64,000 nucleotides of DNA from Balanoglossus misakiensis (taxonomy: Eukaryota; Hemichordata). A program made the translations under genes and the position numbers. The stretch spans positions 8,370,001 to 8,434,000 of the forward strand of contig CM082594.2 of the NCBI GenBank assembly GCA_040954595.2, in the 5' to 3' direction. The notes beneath the pieces were generated by a model. The model was not told where the DNA came from. It did not search any database and saw only the letters and a program-made list of their open reading frames with translations. Positions 43,501 to 58,600 of this stretch are shown here, piece by piece; position 1 is the stretch's first letter, and the number at the start of each line of letters is the position of its first letter.

Positions 43501-46500
43501 ACTGCCACTAAGAACCCTATTGACGTTGATACAGGGATGTCGGGGTTTCTGCCGCTCAGCTCCCGAATAATGCCGCCCAAATAGAAGTTTGTCCATTATT
43601 TAAGGGTCACGTGACATCACGGGATAAAGTGATGTCAATTTGGCTAAATTGGAAGACAACTATTAGGCTGAACATTAATCAAAGCATTGACTCCATTCAA
43701 ATAAACATAGCGTAGTTACTAGTCACAAATGTGTAACTACATTGGTTATCAATGTGTCCGGCAACAGGATTTCACATTTTACACGCCCATTTGTTTCCAT
43801 GGCAACCCAGACTGCGCACGAGAGCAGTAATCGGGGACGTTCGATGAATAATGTGCGACGGGGGCCTAGACAGCGCACATGCGCATTCTGGTGTTCGTGT
43901 AAAAATTTCAATGTGTTGCACGTCGTTTTGCACAAACTGTTTGAAAAGGTGCCGGCCATAGTTCGTGACGATGTCCAAGACAACTTTAGTGCAGTCCTGG
44001 AGTCTATATGGGATCAATGATTTTTGAGCTGGCTAATCCCAATACTAGTATGCAACAAAACGACGTTTTGAGTCAAGAATTGATTTTTTTGTCAATCTTT
44101 TGAGCGCCTTCGTGGAAGTGTGGAATGGAAAGTTGGCGTTTTCTACTTCGCTTCCGGCAAGTGGTTCCTTTCAAATCGTGTATTAACTATGTCATTCAGA
44201 GATTTAATTGATGCATAAGACAGCGGAGCAAAGCTTTTTAGCAAGCTCTTTACATAAGCTTCAGCATTGCTTGCAATACTTGTTTAGCCCGGATTAAGCA
44301 GCCTATCTATAGAATGTCCCATGCAAAATCACATCAGCGTGGTTCCCATTGTTGTCTCTCTGTTTAGTGCTGATTAGCAAATGTCTCTGACAGAAAACCC
44401 GTCAACTTAGCCGTCGATTACAAAAACAGTGTACGCTGCCTTCAGTGCAAATACAAGTGAACGTGTTGAATCATACCGCGGGACTGGGGCAATGTTTTCA
44501 AACATTGTTCAATGGTTGGTAAACACGTCTGTATAGAATTGAATGGACCTCGGCCATTGTTCTCCCAGTCTTACTAACATGCCGTTCACGCCAGTCTTGC
44601 TTGCAATAAAAAAGCTGTACAAATCGAAATCACCTTTGACAATTATTCGGCAAGTTGTTTTACTGCCTCACTTTTCATGAAGGGAGAGAGAGGGGGAAAG
44701 GAAAAAATCGTTGATGGTCAATACACCAAGAAAATACGCAGCAAATTTCAAATTACTCGAAATCGATGCTTGAATAAAGATGAAGGTGAAATTTGATCGC
44801 GGTATTTGAAGCAATTTCAACTGAATGATGCCCGGGAGTACGTGCCATGCATCGGTCGATATCCGTCCCGTCGATTTTTGGGGGAGTTTTTGATACTTAA
44901 AACACTGAAGATCACCTTTCGCAGTTTCTTATTATTGCAGAAAACAAGAGCTAATAATTCCATCACATAAGAAGATTTATTGATACTGGAACAGAAACGT
45001 AAACAAATTGTGATCTGTTAATAAGGAGTGACAGCGCGTCTGGGTCTGCAGGCGCGCGCGCCCAGAAAAGTCGACTGGGTCTGTGTAAATATTCATCGAA
45101 TATGTCCGACAAATTCGTGTCTTTGTTCAGTGAAAGCGTTGACTAGAATAATCTGCAAAAAGACTTGGATTTTTTTTGCTTTTTTCTCTTTCTCTGTTCG
45201 GCTGGGCATGCGTACCTCACGCAGTGTGGGACTCGTGCTATTTGTCTTTTGATAATAACACAACGGCAATAACAAGGGTGAAGTAAGCGGTGTGTCAACA
45301 TGAATCGAGGAGAACGCCTCAGGCATATTGAAGTTGATTTCGCCATCTATTAATACAATATATGTTGGTGAAGAACCCTGTTTGAGTGACTGTTACCATT
45401 GAAATGCAACAATGGGTGCAGTAAATCAATTTGGTACGGTTTTTATGACATTTACATTACCATTTGCAAAGATTGGCCAATATTAAATTAATATGATCGA
45501 TTGTGCGAGTCTGTGTGTGTCACAACGCTTTCTTTCTTCGCTGCGCTCTAATGCAACCACTTAATGTAGGTATAATGTAAAATATGTTTGTCTTGTCGGC
45601 TGATGGATTACTTTTCCTGCTCAATACGCTTTTGTATTGCATTCGCTTATAAAATTACCGAATTGAAGCCTTTTTGTATTGATATATCTGGTTATTTTAT
45701 GAATAATACCTAAGTTGCTAAAAGCTAGCGATCTATGTCTAGTGTTAGCCGGGGGATACAGAAGCCTGGCGATCGCCCCTCTTCCGCCTTCACCGTCAAT
45801 ATTTCCTCTTAAAATGGACGCTTTATTTGAATTAAGCTGAATATACACTTTGTGAAAAGGAAGGCTGGCTAGCCCAAGGTCCCGTCGTGTCCGAGTCTCC
45901 GAGAGTGAGCGTTGCATAGGCTGGCATTGTCGGCAGAGGAGGAGGGGTCTTGTGTGCGCGTGCGGGCATAGCCTGTACATAAGCATAGATGTGGTCTGTA
46001 GTTGCCCTCTGCCGTACACTTTCTACACCCGCAGTGCGACTCCATCAGAGACTTCATAAAGCGAGCTAGTGGTCCTTCGAGAGCCCCTATGTCTGCTCCC
46101 TGGGATTTTAGCAGCTTTTTTTTATTTCCTAATGAGGCAACTCTCCCAGGATCGAGTGAAAAATAATAGCATAACGAGACAAAAATATGAATAATTCCGT
46201 CTAATCTCTGACATTAACATTATAATTTCTTTCGACGTTTACAGGTATATAGCCATAATTTAATAATGCAAACATTTTACTCCGAAAGAACGTGTTTTAA
46301 TGGTGTGTTGATGGCGAACTCGTCTGTAGTTTAACAGACAGATATTTTGATAGACTCTCTACTGTTGTCACCATATTGTGGACATGTTTACACGCCTTTA
46401 ATTTGGATGTTCGGTTCACGTGGGGTGGCGTGTTTACAACCTCGGATGGTATTTGCTGAGCTACTGTTCTCCCGACTGGATGTTCGATTTTGCCGTATCT

Positions 46501-48431
46501 AGGATATTGTTTTTGTGTATATTGTACAAGAATGAGGGTGGTTAAAAACGTCTGCGACATTTGCATGGGATTTCTTGGTAATCCGTGCGAAATCCCTCAT
46601 GTTGGGGACAGGTGCTGCGTAGTCCGGGATGGATTGCCGGACTAATATGCAGAACTGAAGTTGCCCGCGATGCCTTATCAGCTGTGCGTGACAACGGGAA
46701 TTTATTTAATCTATCTCAACTGCACACTTTAGAATTCTACTCTCCCTCTCTCTCTCTCTCTTTCCCTCTGTCGGTTTATCTATCCGCTGTTTATGTTATT
46801 CCGTGCGTGTCCGTGAGCCTTTGCGTCGAAACGGCGGGGCGAAAAAAAAGACCACCTATTAGGCTTAGTTTGGAAAGCTGTTCAAAGATGGTTGTAAAAC
46901 ACGTCCAAGGCATTTGCTGGATCTATTGGCGTGGTGTTTTCCTTGTGTCTGACTATTCAGTGTGCAACAAGAAGACAAATGTGCTTTTCATACCACGCCG
47001 TGGTGGGCTCATTCACACCGTTTCACAAATCATAATATTTGGTTATTTAGTGGGTAAACATGGGCGGCGAAACTAATTAGCAGGCATAATAGCCGCGTGG
47101 AAGGCGAAAGGACGCAATGTGCAAAGGTGTAAAATAGGCATTTAACAAATCAAACACGATGTTGTACACGCTTTTGCCAGCCTTTCTTATTCCCCCGGTC
47201 TGACATTATTCAATTATTTAATAAAGCTTTGGAGTAGAAAGTAGCTTGCGGTGGAATAGTGGTAAGTGACGTCGATTGGTCTCCCGCTGTTCTGTCCAAT
47301 AAATACGCCGAGCCGAGGCTCTGCCCCAAAACAACAATTAATCGTAATAAAAAAGAATGAAAAAAGCGTGTCGCTTAGAAAGGCCGGGAGAAGGCGGGAA
47401 GTCTGTTTATTCGGGGGAACTGTGTCTACACACAACTTAAAAGTGCCATAATTTGCAGTCTACCGTTAATGAACGCTCACATCAGAGACGTGATTTCGAA
47501 TAAACGTGAAATACGGGTCTCATTACAGACGTCGATCGCGCTCTTTGGGATGAATGAGAACGGACATAACTTAAACCCGTATTCGACATTTTTATAAGAG
47601 CGGAGAAACAAAGAAACAGCATGTTTTCTTACAAAGTCCTTCCTTCAATCAATATGTGTCTCTGTTTTGGTATTGACAGTAAAATGCATAATAGCGTGGT
47701 ATTTTAATACATTCAAGAGAACGGCCTTTCCGATCAATGGAAGCTGTTATATTTGACTGACATTCATTTTCTAAAAGTTAAACACACAAAGCAAACTTCT
47801 TTTCACGGCAATTGTATCATGCCCCCTTCGATCTATTATTTATACAGTTAAGTACTGTTGTAAATTATTGCAGCCGTCGGGGAGTTTCAGAATGCCTTTT
47901 TAGATTTCGTCTTATCTGTCCCTTTTACACCTCGCCAATTTTCGGAAATTATGTCCGATATATAATTCATGCAAAGAGCTGGAACTGCGCCGCTGCTTGT
48001 AGCGCCAAATGACTCCGTGTCTAAACAAATTTACGAACATGTACAGTGGCAATGTTGTCATTGTCGATTGTGACGTTGATTCATTTTTTTTGTTGAGCGG
48101 ACGGATTTGACCTCTTGTAGTGCTCAGCGATGTTCGACACTCGTCATCGTTCAGTCTTTATTTAAACCGCAATTCTCCACAGCGCTGAGGCGCTATCACT
48201 CCCAGCCTTTTTTTTAGTTTGGGAATTAGAATTGTATCGTGATCGAAAACGATGCTTTGTGATTTGTTAATAACAACATGGGGCTTTCTCTGTACCAACG
48301 AGAGAAAAAATGGCAGCTTCATCCCTCTGCATCGATTTGAGAGAGACAAAAAATGTTCTGTCGGAGAGATGCACTGGAAGAGATCTGTATCTCTGCTACA
48401 GACAAATGCATCAAACTGCCACATATACTCT

Positions 48432-48447
48432 CCCCCCCCCCCCCCCC
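48432..48447. repeat. C16 homopolymer
   Basis: Uninterrupted C run in the downstream gene-poor region. Confidence 0.95.
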
Positions 48448-51400
48448 TCTTTCATATTCGGCTGTGAGATGATGCCGCCCGCGCTCTCCCGGGACGATAG
48501 CTGTCTGCCTTGGAAGTACCAGCCTAGTCTTTTTGCCGAGGTATACACGTGTCACCGGCGCACATATCTGAAGCACCGCATTGTAAGTGGGCTTGCTTCA
48601 CCAGTGTTCTGTAATGTAGCCACTGTCCTCCGAGTCAATTCGCAGCACCACTACATGAAAATCATCTTAACAAATCTCCAAAGACCACCCCCCAAAGTGG
48701 ATTGTCATAAGAGGAAAGTTGATAGACCAAGTAGTAGCGTTCACTGGGGGAACACTTTTAATGCAAGGGCTGTAAGGTAGAGTGTAAGATTAGTCTCCGT
48801 ATTTACCTCTCCGTGTCCTACCTGATGACTTCTGCGTTGTAGTTTTATCACTTATCACTGAGGAAATCGACAATTTTCCCTGACATCTATCATTTCCATT
48901 ACATGTTTTTTTCACTGACCATTGTGTCTTGGTATCGATATCGCCCAGTCGCCATGGCAATCCATCTCAGCGGCTACATCACACATAGGGAAGGAGAAAA
49001 AAATTAACACTCCGCACATGGCGTTACTTTTTTTCTCTCTCTCCATGTGTGTCCTCAATTCACATCGATTTTTCGTTTCCCACCACTGTAAAGCTTTTCC
49101 TGAAGGTGAAATAATTACTGAAATAAAACATATAAAATCGAATTATCCAGCAGTTTTCCAAACGCTGCCTTTGTAGTGAAAAACTTGTGACATAAAATAA
49201 ATGTGTAATTTAAGCGACTCAGAGCGCAAATCGGTTTAGGGCCATAAGTGGGGATAGGATAGTATTAACGATTTCTTCGCTGACAAATCTCGATACAACA
49301 GATCACTAAAATACACTCAACTGAAAGACTATATTGTCTTTCTGTCATGTCATTTATAACTAGTAATCCCCCATTTGCGCTAGACAGCGTTTTTCTTTTT
49401 TTTTCAAAGTTGAAGGCTAGCAATCACCTTGTTTAACAGATGAGGAGATTCTAACCAGCAGCTATAGTAAACCTTGTAGACCCTTCACACGGTGGCGTTT
49501 CTTGTATTTACAAACACGGTCTCTCGTCGATATAATTATTGCTTCCAGACCGCAAAAGACCGTGAAATATGATCTCTTTCGCAGACGAGAATTCGCCGTA
49601 TAATATGAATCATAATCTCGTCTCATCTCGCGCGTAATCACCGTAAACATTTTCCACTCAGTGATTCCGCTAAAAGTCGTCTGCAATCCTCGAATATTGT
49701 GAATATCGTTGTCACCTCAGCTCATTTTTATGGGTTTCAAAGACATCGCGACGCTCTAATCATTCCCACGTCAACTTTATATCCCTAACCACATAAGATC
49801 TACGGCACTGCAACCGTGACAAATTTCGCGAATGTTTCCGCAAGATGGACACATCCGTTTTGCCGCTTTTTTCAGCGGCCACATTCGATCAGGAGAGCTT
49901 AACGGTGACCAAATACGAATTATTTTGTTTTCTAGCAGGGTTTGTCGTCTAATGCACTAGATCCCTTCATTTCCCGCTCCCTGTCTCGATGTCTCGTTAA
50001 ATCTCGAAGCGTGAGACCCACCTGTCAGTTCGATAACGCCGCGCGCGTTCTCTTCCACTTGTCCGTCTAAAACCGTTCTCACAACCCGCTTCCCTTTGCA
50101 ACAAAGAACTAGGGAGGCCTACAAGTCAAATCATTCTCATCAGAAAAAAAAATTACCATCACCTAATGTAAGTTATTTTTGTAAACGCTGGGAAAATACT
50201 GTTTATCTGGCGATGTAAATTCAATTTCCCCTCTGCACGACTCTTTGACGTATCTCCAAAATGGCCGGACCATATTGACATTAATATGAACAGCTAAGTG
50301 TCTTTCATCGAACCAAGCAGGAAGCTCGCTTGTCCCGTGCATCATTTTGATCAGACGATAGGACCCGAAATCATAATATTAACATCTCTGGCAAGTCTTT
50401 GTGTACCTTTGTGGCCGTTTACCGCTATTATATTTCATCCGCCACGAATTCATCGTTGTAATCGCAGTCGTAAAGTTAAGCGCTGTTTTGGATTGATGGA
50501 GAGACTTAATATAATTTCAACCTCTCATCGCCCTGAGATATTCCGCCGTTGAATATTAATGGCGGGGTGTTTTCAATAATGAAACTCGGTCCTTAGGTGT
50601 GCTTTATTATTTACACCCACCTGAGTTAATAAGCAGTATTGTTTGTCTAAATGTTCCTCTGACATGAAGATTAGGCTACGCTTAGTGTGAAACGCTTGGC
50701 GAATCAGCCCTTCTCAGTCCAATGCTGTGTTTCATATACAGTACAAATGGCGAACACTTGGGTAGGGAATGTTGCCTATACATGCTCAAGATGTCGGCGC
50801 TAATTTACTTAACTCCGTCGCGGCTCATTTTCTCGTCTCGAGACGTCTAGATTCCTAATAAAAAATACTGGGGTCGGCATTAAAATGTGCCCAGCGTTTT
50901 TTTCTCCCATTTGATATAAGATGCGATACACGGTGAATAAATCCGATGGTAATCTGCGTTGCTATCTTATCGGGGCGACCACTTCAGCGCACGATACCCG
51001 CTACCACACCCCGATTCCCGCCTTCGCAGTTTAGATCCCCATTGTCTGTGTTTGCTTGGTTTCTTAAAGATACCGACTCGCTCTATTTTTCTTATCACCT
51101 GCCAAACTTGAAAGCTTTAAATCACGATGGTCTTATCTGTGTTTTCTGTCAGAGTAAACCCTCAAGTTACACGTTTTTCTCTCCGTCAGTGCTGTGCAGG
51201 TATATATTTTTTGTCTCCATGTCGTATAGCCGCCCTGCCAGCCCTGGCCGCCCGACTCACCTTGCAAAAAGACAACACAGCATCACGTGATGGGATTTTT
51301 AAGGCTATAGAGTTGACTAGTGTGAAAGAAACAGAGCGGGCAGGAGTCGCTAGTCGCTCTGACCAGTTGATGTGTCAGTTCTCTGACACCTTACAAGTAT

Positions 51401-54400
51401 TAAATCCGCGTCTCAGTCCATTTTCTCTCTTCTACACCTAGTTTTCACTTGGCGCAGGAAGTTTCAGACACTCTAAGCCTCTAATGTTGTTTCGTAAAAG
51501 CCTGGCAGCGGTTTTACGCTTTATCCGTTGCACTTTCTGCAAAGTACCAGAGCCCACTAGAGACCGATCGCCGAGTCTGGACAGACGTGGCATTACTTAC
51601 CTTTTTTGTCATGACTGTCTATAGCTGCCACCAAACATTCGCCATCTTTATCTTGTTTCATTCATCTTATTCCCATGAATTGCTACCTGAAGTCGTTTTA
51701 CCAGAGATATGTTTGTTAATTACTGTACTTGTAGTACAGCCAAGATATGATTCCTGTCGAGCTCTCGCCTTATTGAGTGAAAATTATGGACGAATAATAT
51801 GAAACCAAACGCAAACTATTTGGGTCGTATTGGACCTTTAAAATTTCGTAAGTTTATAAAATCTCGAAAATTATTGCGTAATTTTTCTTTAAAAAACTAA
51901 GTAGATTTTATGAAACATCCACTAATTTCGATAATTCTCAAATCTATGTAAAACTTTAATACTTCGATTGTTTGTGTATTAATTAGAATAATCTGCTACA
52001 CGATAATCGGTTAATGTTTACTTATAACGCTGAAGCAAACAATTTATTTAATCATATATGTAACGGGTCAAAGGTCGTGTAAACCTTTAAGATCTTAGAC
52101 CAAAAAGTGAAGTATTAATGTAGTAGACGTAAAGCATTTTAACTCGTTGGATTGGTGATCAGGTATGGTTATTACCCCCGTGAGATTGTCGTCATTTCTG
52201 AAAGGTATAGTTTCAAGGGCCGTGACTTGAGAGACGTTCGTAAGACTGTTCGATGTTCACTCGAAGGTCAGCGCTTGCGCTGATCCAGTCACGTGACGGT
52301 GACGACAGTGGCAAGACTGGGAATTCTGTCCTGTTCGTGATCAAACTGTACACATGCTGAATTTTTGTTGGAGTTGGCTATCTACACCCTCTTTTCTCGA
52401 GCAAATCTTAATATTTCTCTTGTGAGACGCCGGGCTCCGCTGGTCCGGCCTGAAATCATATCTCCGGCTGAAAACGAGACACTTCTTGTCAACTGATATC
52501 ACGGCAATCTTGTGGCCTGATGATTTAGCTGTGTCACTTCGCATAAATAATATATAAATAAACTTAGGAAGACATAAAATGACCAGTGCATCGGCAGGTG
52601 CTGTAGTGAGGACGTGTTTGTTTACGTGTTTACGATTGATCCAGTGTCTGCTATATCAATATCGTACTATGGACGATGGACGTTGTGCAGCAGGCCTCCT
52701 ATACATGTACATGTAGTTCCATAGCCAGGTATTCTTATATAAAGCATACGGACATCGTTGCAGGTCGCCCAATATTTGGAGAGGTCTTCTTGTATTGTAT
52801 GCCCCCTACTGTCAAAGGACATCGATTACTGTCAATGAAAACCGTATCAGTGATGACAGGTTGATGAAATTTCCTGATAGTGAACTTGACCGACATCCCA
52901 TGATCAAGCTAAGTACTTGTCAGGTGATTTCTCGCACTGGTGATTAATTCGCTCCGGTCATTGGTCAATGACTAAAAAAGTACATGTGTCTCTAAAACAT
53001 GATTCGAGTTTATAGGTTAACCAAAGTTCATGCCATGCAACGAGCAAAATAATCATAAAGTAGTTCACGTGTTGTGAAACTTCGTTCGTGGTGTTCGAAA
53101 GTTGGGTTGGTAGTTGACAGCTTGTCGGTGTATCGGATGACGTTTTTTTGTGGCCGTAGCTGGTTCTTCTGCCTCCTCTAAGAATGTAATTTTGGTCTTT
53201 GCTCGGATTGCGGTTGTTTGTATTCTTTGTTTCATTACCGTCATTTAAGATATACACCAGTGTCTTTCTGACTTATACTCTGTTACCTCATGATGTCTTT
53301 TCGAGTTCATCCCCAAACCCTACTACATTTCTCTGCAATTCGCAAAATTATCAGGGATAGCGAAGAGTTGCATTATCGTGTGAGTTATGCGGCCAGAGTA
53401 AAAGATTGATGAAACTGAAGTGATTCCACTGCTCTGATGTAGATGATGGGCGGTCTGCGCGTGTGAGAGCGACAATGACAGGCGACAAAGAAACAAAACA
53501 TGACATGTCGCTGGGAAAAGGTACTTGATTGCCGTTTGATTGTCATAAATGACATTTCCACCATGAAAATTACATTTGCCCCTTTTAGAGAGTCAACTGA
53601 AAATGGATGGGTTTTTCTTGTTTGTCAATAATGTAAAGTGACAAGTCACTTTTACGGAACCATTTTAACATCATTAATAAATGGGGCATATTTGATGAAA
53701 TCCGCATTTCTGTTTTTTTTCCTACATGAGGGGGAAGCAGTTGTACACATCCCCAGTGGCGCTCTCCACTCGTTTAGATTTAGACTCAATTAAGGTAACT
53801 TTAAATCGGACAACGGGAATACATAAATGGTTTCATGGAAATTAATGAATACGAGATGCAGATTGGCGTTTAGCACAATTTTGCCACGAGAGTTTTGGCC
53901 AATAAAACAAAAAAATGGCGATGGACTAACCCCTCCCGTGTATGTAGCTCGCTGTTGAACTAACTACAAGCCCTGTGATTCCCAATCTCCGCGAAAGTGA
54001 ATCGTCACCTCCTCGCAATCTCCGAAGTTTCCTATTAAATTGGTGAAATGTACGTACAGCTTGTCAATAAATTGAACACGTTTGTGTCGACAAATGAACA
54101 TGTAGATTCGACAACGCGAAATCCCCCTATCAACTCCATCACGAAACATGCGTACAAGACGTAGAGGCCTGTACAATCTGCCACTCTACATCCAGTGCGC
54201 TGTATCGCTCGACAAAATTCGCTGTTGAAACACCTCTCTTGCATACTGTCGTGGGCAATCGAATAACACGTATGCGACAGATCGGCGGGGATAGCCAGAA
54301 GAATTGCACGACAGATCTGCCGATGATATCGAGATGTGACGAAAAAGTGACGCGAGACGATAGTGCCTGTCTCAGTCAAAGATTTCAATGTTGGCATTGA

Positions 54401-55592
54401 TTGAACGACGTGTTTCTTTGATCCTGGCGTTGTTTCGCGTTATATTGGGTTCAAGTTAACACGGGGTATTTTTGATTAGTTTTTATCACTTCAGCCAATT
54501 TCCCTGTTAGCTCAGTATAAAACAACACCATTTTAAAAATATAGATTTCTAGTCTTGATATGAATTTTGGTAGCAGTTTCTCGGTGTGGAAGTTAATCGC
54601 CAAACCCCAGAGTTCCGCGGCGGGCATGTCCCGTTTTTTTCAACAAGTGCAACGGTCACTCAAAAGAACTGACTCTACAAATTACAACACGACGGATAAA
54701 ATGTCGAAATTGCCAAGAACGGCTCAGTCAATGACAATTCAATTTGAGAAAGTAAATCGACCTTTTATTATAAAATCAACTTCAGGATAACTCGCAGCAC
54801 CTGTGACAGTTGTTATTTAAGCGACGTTTTAGTTGAATATACAGGGCGTGCTTCTCATCCCTAGCTTCACTCCATCCGTACCATAAAACGCTTATCAAAT
54901 GGATGTAGCCTCCACCGGAAAATTAAAATGGATCAGGTAGCCATGGCAACAGGGTATTGTAAAGGATGACAACCATTACTCCTGACGGAAGCGATTTTCT
55001 ACTTTCATTTTTTGTATACAAATCGGATTTTTTCCTATTAGATGTATCACATTCAATTTGGCGGCAATACATTTTAGCGCCGTATGAATTATAAGTTGAC
55101 CTCACCAATTTACGCAATCAAAGAGAGACTAAACACTCTACAGACACCCACTAACACTAAAATGGCGTAAAAATATTGCGTCACTTAACTACTTTTGGTC
55201 CTTTGTTAGTCGATTGTACACGGTATCTACACGTTTACAGGAAAACACTTGTAGGCAAAACAATGAATTTTGTAATGGGCATTTCGCGAAATGTATGCAT
55301 AATAAACTTCGCGAATCACATTTTAAATTGTATGTAATGGTTGTATGGTTGACTCAAAATCGTTTTCCTTCTTTGTCTGACTGTCCGGTTTTATCTCTGA
55401 CTCCGTTTGCTGCCCCTGTTTCCCTCTGTCTGTTGGACTGTTTTTATATGTCCATGACGGTCTGCCTTCTAGTCTGTTCCCTCTCCCCTTCCCCGTCTCC
55501 ATCTCCAGCTCTTTGTTTCTCTTTCAAATCAAAATACACATGTGTATATTACCATGCGTCTGTCGCCGTCGGCCCATTCCTTTTCTGCCTCT

Positions 55593-55630
55593 GTCTGTCT
55601 GGGTCTGTCTGTCTGTTTGTCTGTCTGTCT
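55593..55630. repeat. (GTCT)n degenerate microsatellite
   Basis: About nine GTCT units with GGGTCT and GTTT interruptions, within a longer CT-rich tract from about 55380. Confidence 0.85.
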
Positions 55631-58600
55631 TCCAGCCTGTATGCCCCCCCCCTCTCTCTAAAATACGTGTATTCCGGAAGTAAACAGATCAACTCTCCTA
55701 TCCAACAACGTAATATGTGATTAGCGATTTTCGCTAAAATACACGTGGAGGATGTTTTGATCGACAATATCCACTCACGTTATAGCTGGTTTCACAACTG
55801 TAAAAGACAGTTTGTAATACCGCTACAGGCTGTACTTATTCGCTTCAATACAGTATCAATTCTACACTATTAACTTCTTCTCCCTTACTATCTCTAGGCG
55901 GTTCTTCATTCAGACTTCAAATCGAATTTGTTTGCGGAAACTTGAGAGACTATCCAACTGGGATATTTGCCAATACAATATCAATTCCACCATCTTTCTG
56001 TTATTCGACTCTACCTGTTTCCTCGGTTGAAGATGTTCGCTCTCCGTATCTCTGTCCGGGAAAATAAGAGTTGTAAGCGAATCGCCAACTTTGCACTCTG
56101 AACTGTGAACTGTCTCGTATATACGCTCTCGGCCAGGATGATGTCACAGATTGCACGGGCAAATCACATTACGTCACCCATGCCACCGTTTGGAGCGGAT
56201 CGTTTCTCCCGGATCCAGTCGCCATTGGTGTCTGGACGCTGACAAAAAAACGCTCGTGTGGTCGGGGGAAGAAAGACCAGCGGAGTGTGGAGCGTTGTAC
56301 CCCCCAAGTGAAATATTCAAGTTACGCGTTGAGATGATGGTGGTGGTATAACTGGGCCGTGACTTGCCTATGGCATTGCTTTGATACTGAAATCAGAGTC
56401 GTTTCCATAAGCTCGTCCTTTGTTCATATACAACTAGCATGATTATCATCACAAAATACCAAGTTAAAAGCATGCATGATCAGTCTCTTTTAGTTTCTCT
56501 GTGTTTCGCCGACTTAAAGCATTCAACAGGCGTATTTTGATTATTTACCCAGAAGCCGACTAGGCTCTTTGTATGTGTGTGTTCACGTCATTCGCATCAA
56601 TGGCTCTCCAAAGATAGACACGTTGATGGTAGCTCTATACGCAACCCTTGATGTATATTTCATGCATGAAGGCCTAGATTGGTTGACTACTACAAAACCC
56701 GGTAACCCGATGTGCTGCTTAACTATGCAGTGTGTTTACAAGGACGGGCATAGTTCCACTCATGTTTTTGCGCCTGTAATTATAGTAATTATGACCGACT
56801 GCGAGTCTGAATAGACGTCCCCGGCTGGGCGAGTAATCAAATATCATATTTAAGACAAGCGAACCGTTTGGTTGGAGGAATAGAGACAATGGCGTATTTG
56901 TCGGAGAGATTTTTTTTTACAAAATTCCGGGGAAATAGTGCACGGCCGCCCGGGTATCTGTCGAGATGTGTCTCCCTCGTCCCGATTTCTGTAGTGCAAA
57001 CTTGCATACACAGCTATTACTGGAACAATGTAGATCCTTTTATTTTCGACGATTTACAAATGAACAACGCATGAATGACCACGGCAATATGGCAACCATT
57101 GCTTCTCTATTTTCTTCGGCGGGGTTTGTGAACCGTACGCTACGGTGGCACCCACGACCCTCTATCAATACATCATGTTGCGTATTGGTTTCCAAAATAA
57201 CCAAGTTATCAGCAGTCCTTGGAGGTGGCTCTTTGTTACGCGGGGTTCCGCTCTCTGCGCCTGGCGGAAACAATGATTTGAGTCCCTGTTTGCTGTTTTT
57301 ACTGTTGTTTTTAGAAAATGTGTCTCTTTTAGGATACAAGATTGGGCCACGCCTGGCGTAGTCCGGTAGCTCACACTCACTATTCAGTAGTATTCACTTT
57401 CATATGCGGTTGAAAAGACGCTATGAAATTAAACTTGAGGAAAAGGCGCCCGCTTTCATTGTCACTTTATGGTAGCCGTAGACAATCTATACGGCGCATT
57501 AATTTCATCGCAAAGAGGTCCGTCCGCGCCGAATATTTACAGAAAATCAAATCCGATTAGATATCATTTCAAATTGAAATTGCGAAAAGTGCAAGGCAAT
57601 CAGTTAATGTTGAACTTGTCATTTGAAGTGATTGCCGTCACTTTGCGCACTGCCCTCATGTAATTAACCGATAAATTCGGTTCGAGTTGTCACAATATTG
57701 GCAGTGCATATACGAAGGCTCTCATGCTTAGAAATGGTTTTCCTGTGCAATTTTATGCGCCGATCAAATTGCATTGGAGGTGAATTTTATTTGGCTATAA
57801 CTATCATCTTTAAGTGATATTGAATAGCTATTTAAATATGGAGTCATATCGGGCAAAGATAAACCCAATAATACCTATCAATCAAGCGCGATGGCTTCTT
57901 GTCAAAAGTATATTTTGAACCATACTGCGATGTCATTTCTCGGCGTCGGTCTCTAGTGAAGGCGAAAATTGTGACTACGCGCACAGACACCTGTCGAGTG
58001 TAGTGCTTGTCCCGCTTATAATGTACTCATTTGATCTTTTACACAGCTGTAAAATCATATGTTTACAACATCTGTGAATGCCCTATCACTTTCGCAGAAA
58101 CATAGCCGCCATACAGTTCTGGGTTGCGCTGAACTGCACCGGTTCGCCCCACGGGCAGCGCGCGCGCGAGAGCGAGAACACAAACCAGACCAGGGGCGCA
58201 GAAAACCTCGCTTTGAAATATTGTTTTTAAAACCATTACACGTGTTTAGCTTCACGGTGCTCTAACAACGGTGCGCTTTAGCCCAAATAACAGACCGTTA
58301 TTGTGTCGTCACAATATCACAAGAACCGTGTCTGAAAGTTTATTGAATGTGTGCATTAGTCATTTGCGGACTAAAATAACCAAGCATTGAACTTGAATCC
58401 ACGCGTGTAGTATAGGTCTTAAGTCATACCTAGGGAAATCCGCTGCGGCCGGGTTCGGTTTGCTTTTGAACGACTATTTTGTTGTCATTAATTTCTTTTC
58501 TCATATATTTCCCGCTCGCTTTGAAGTCTTTTACCAGACAGCGAATCGTGTCAACTCTTACATGTTGGTAAACTCTGAAACCATAATGGGGTGGGTCATC

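Noticed and set aside
46585-47076. 163-codon open frame on the plus strand
   Set aside because: Includes a CT repeat translated as Ser/Leu/Pro; no recognisable domain.
55214-55720. 168-codon open frame rich in Ser, Leu and Cys
   Set aside because: Generated by CT- and GTCT-rich low-complexity sequence.
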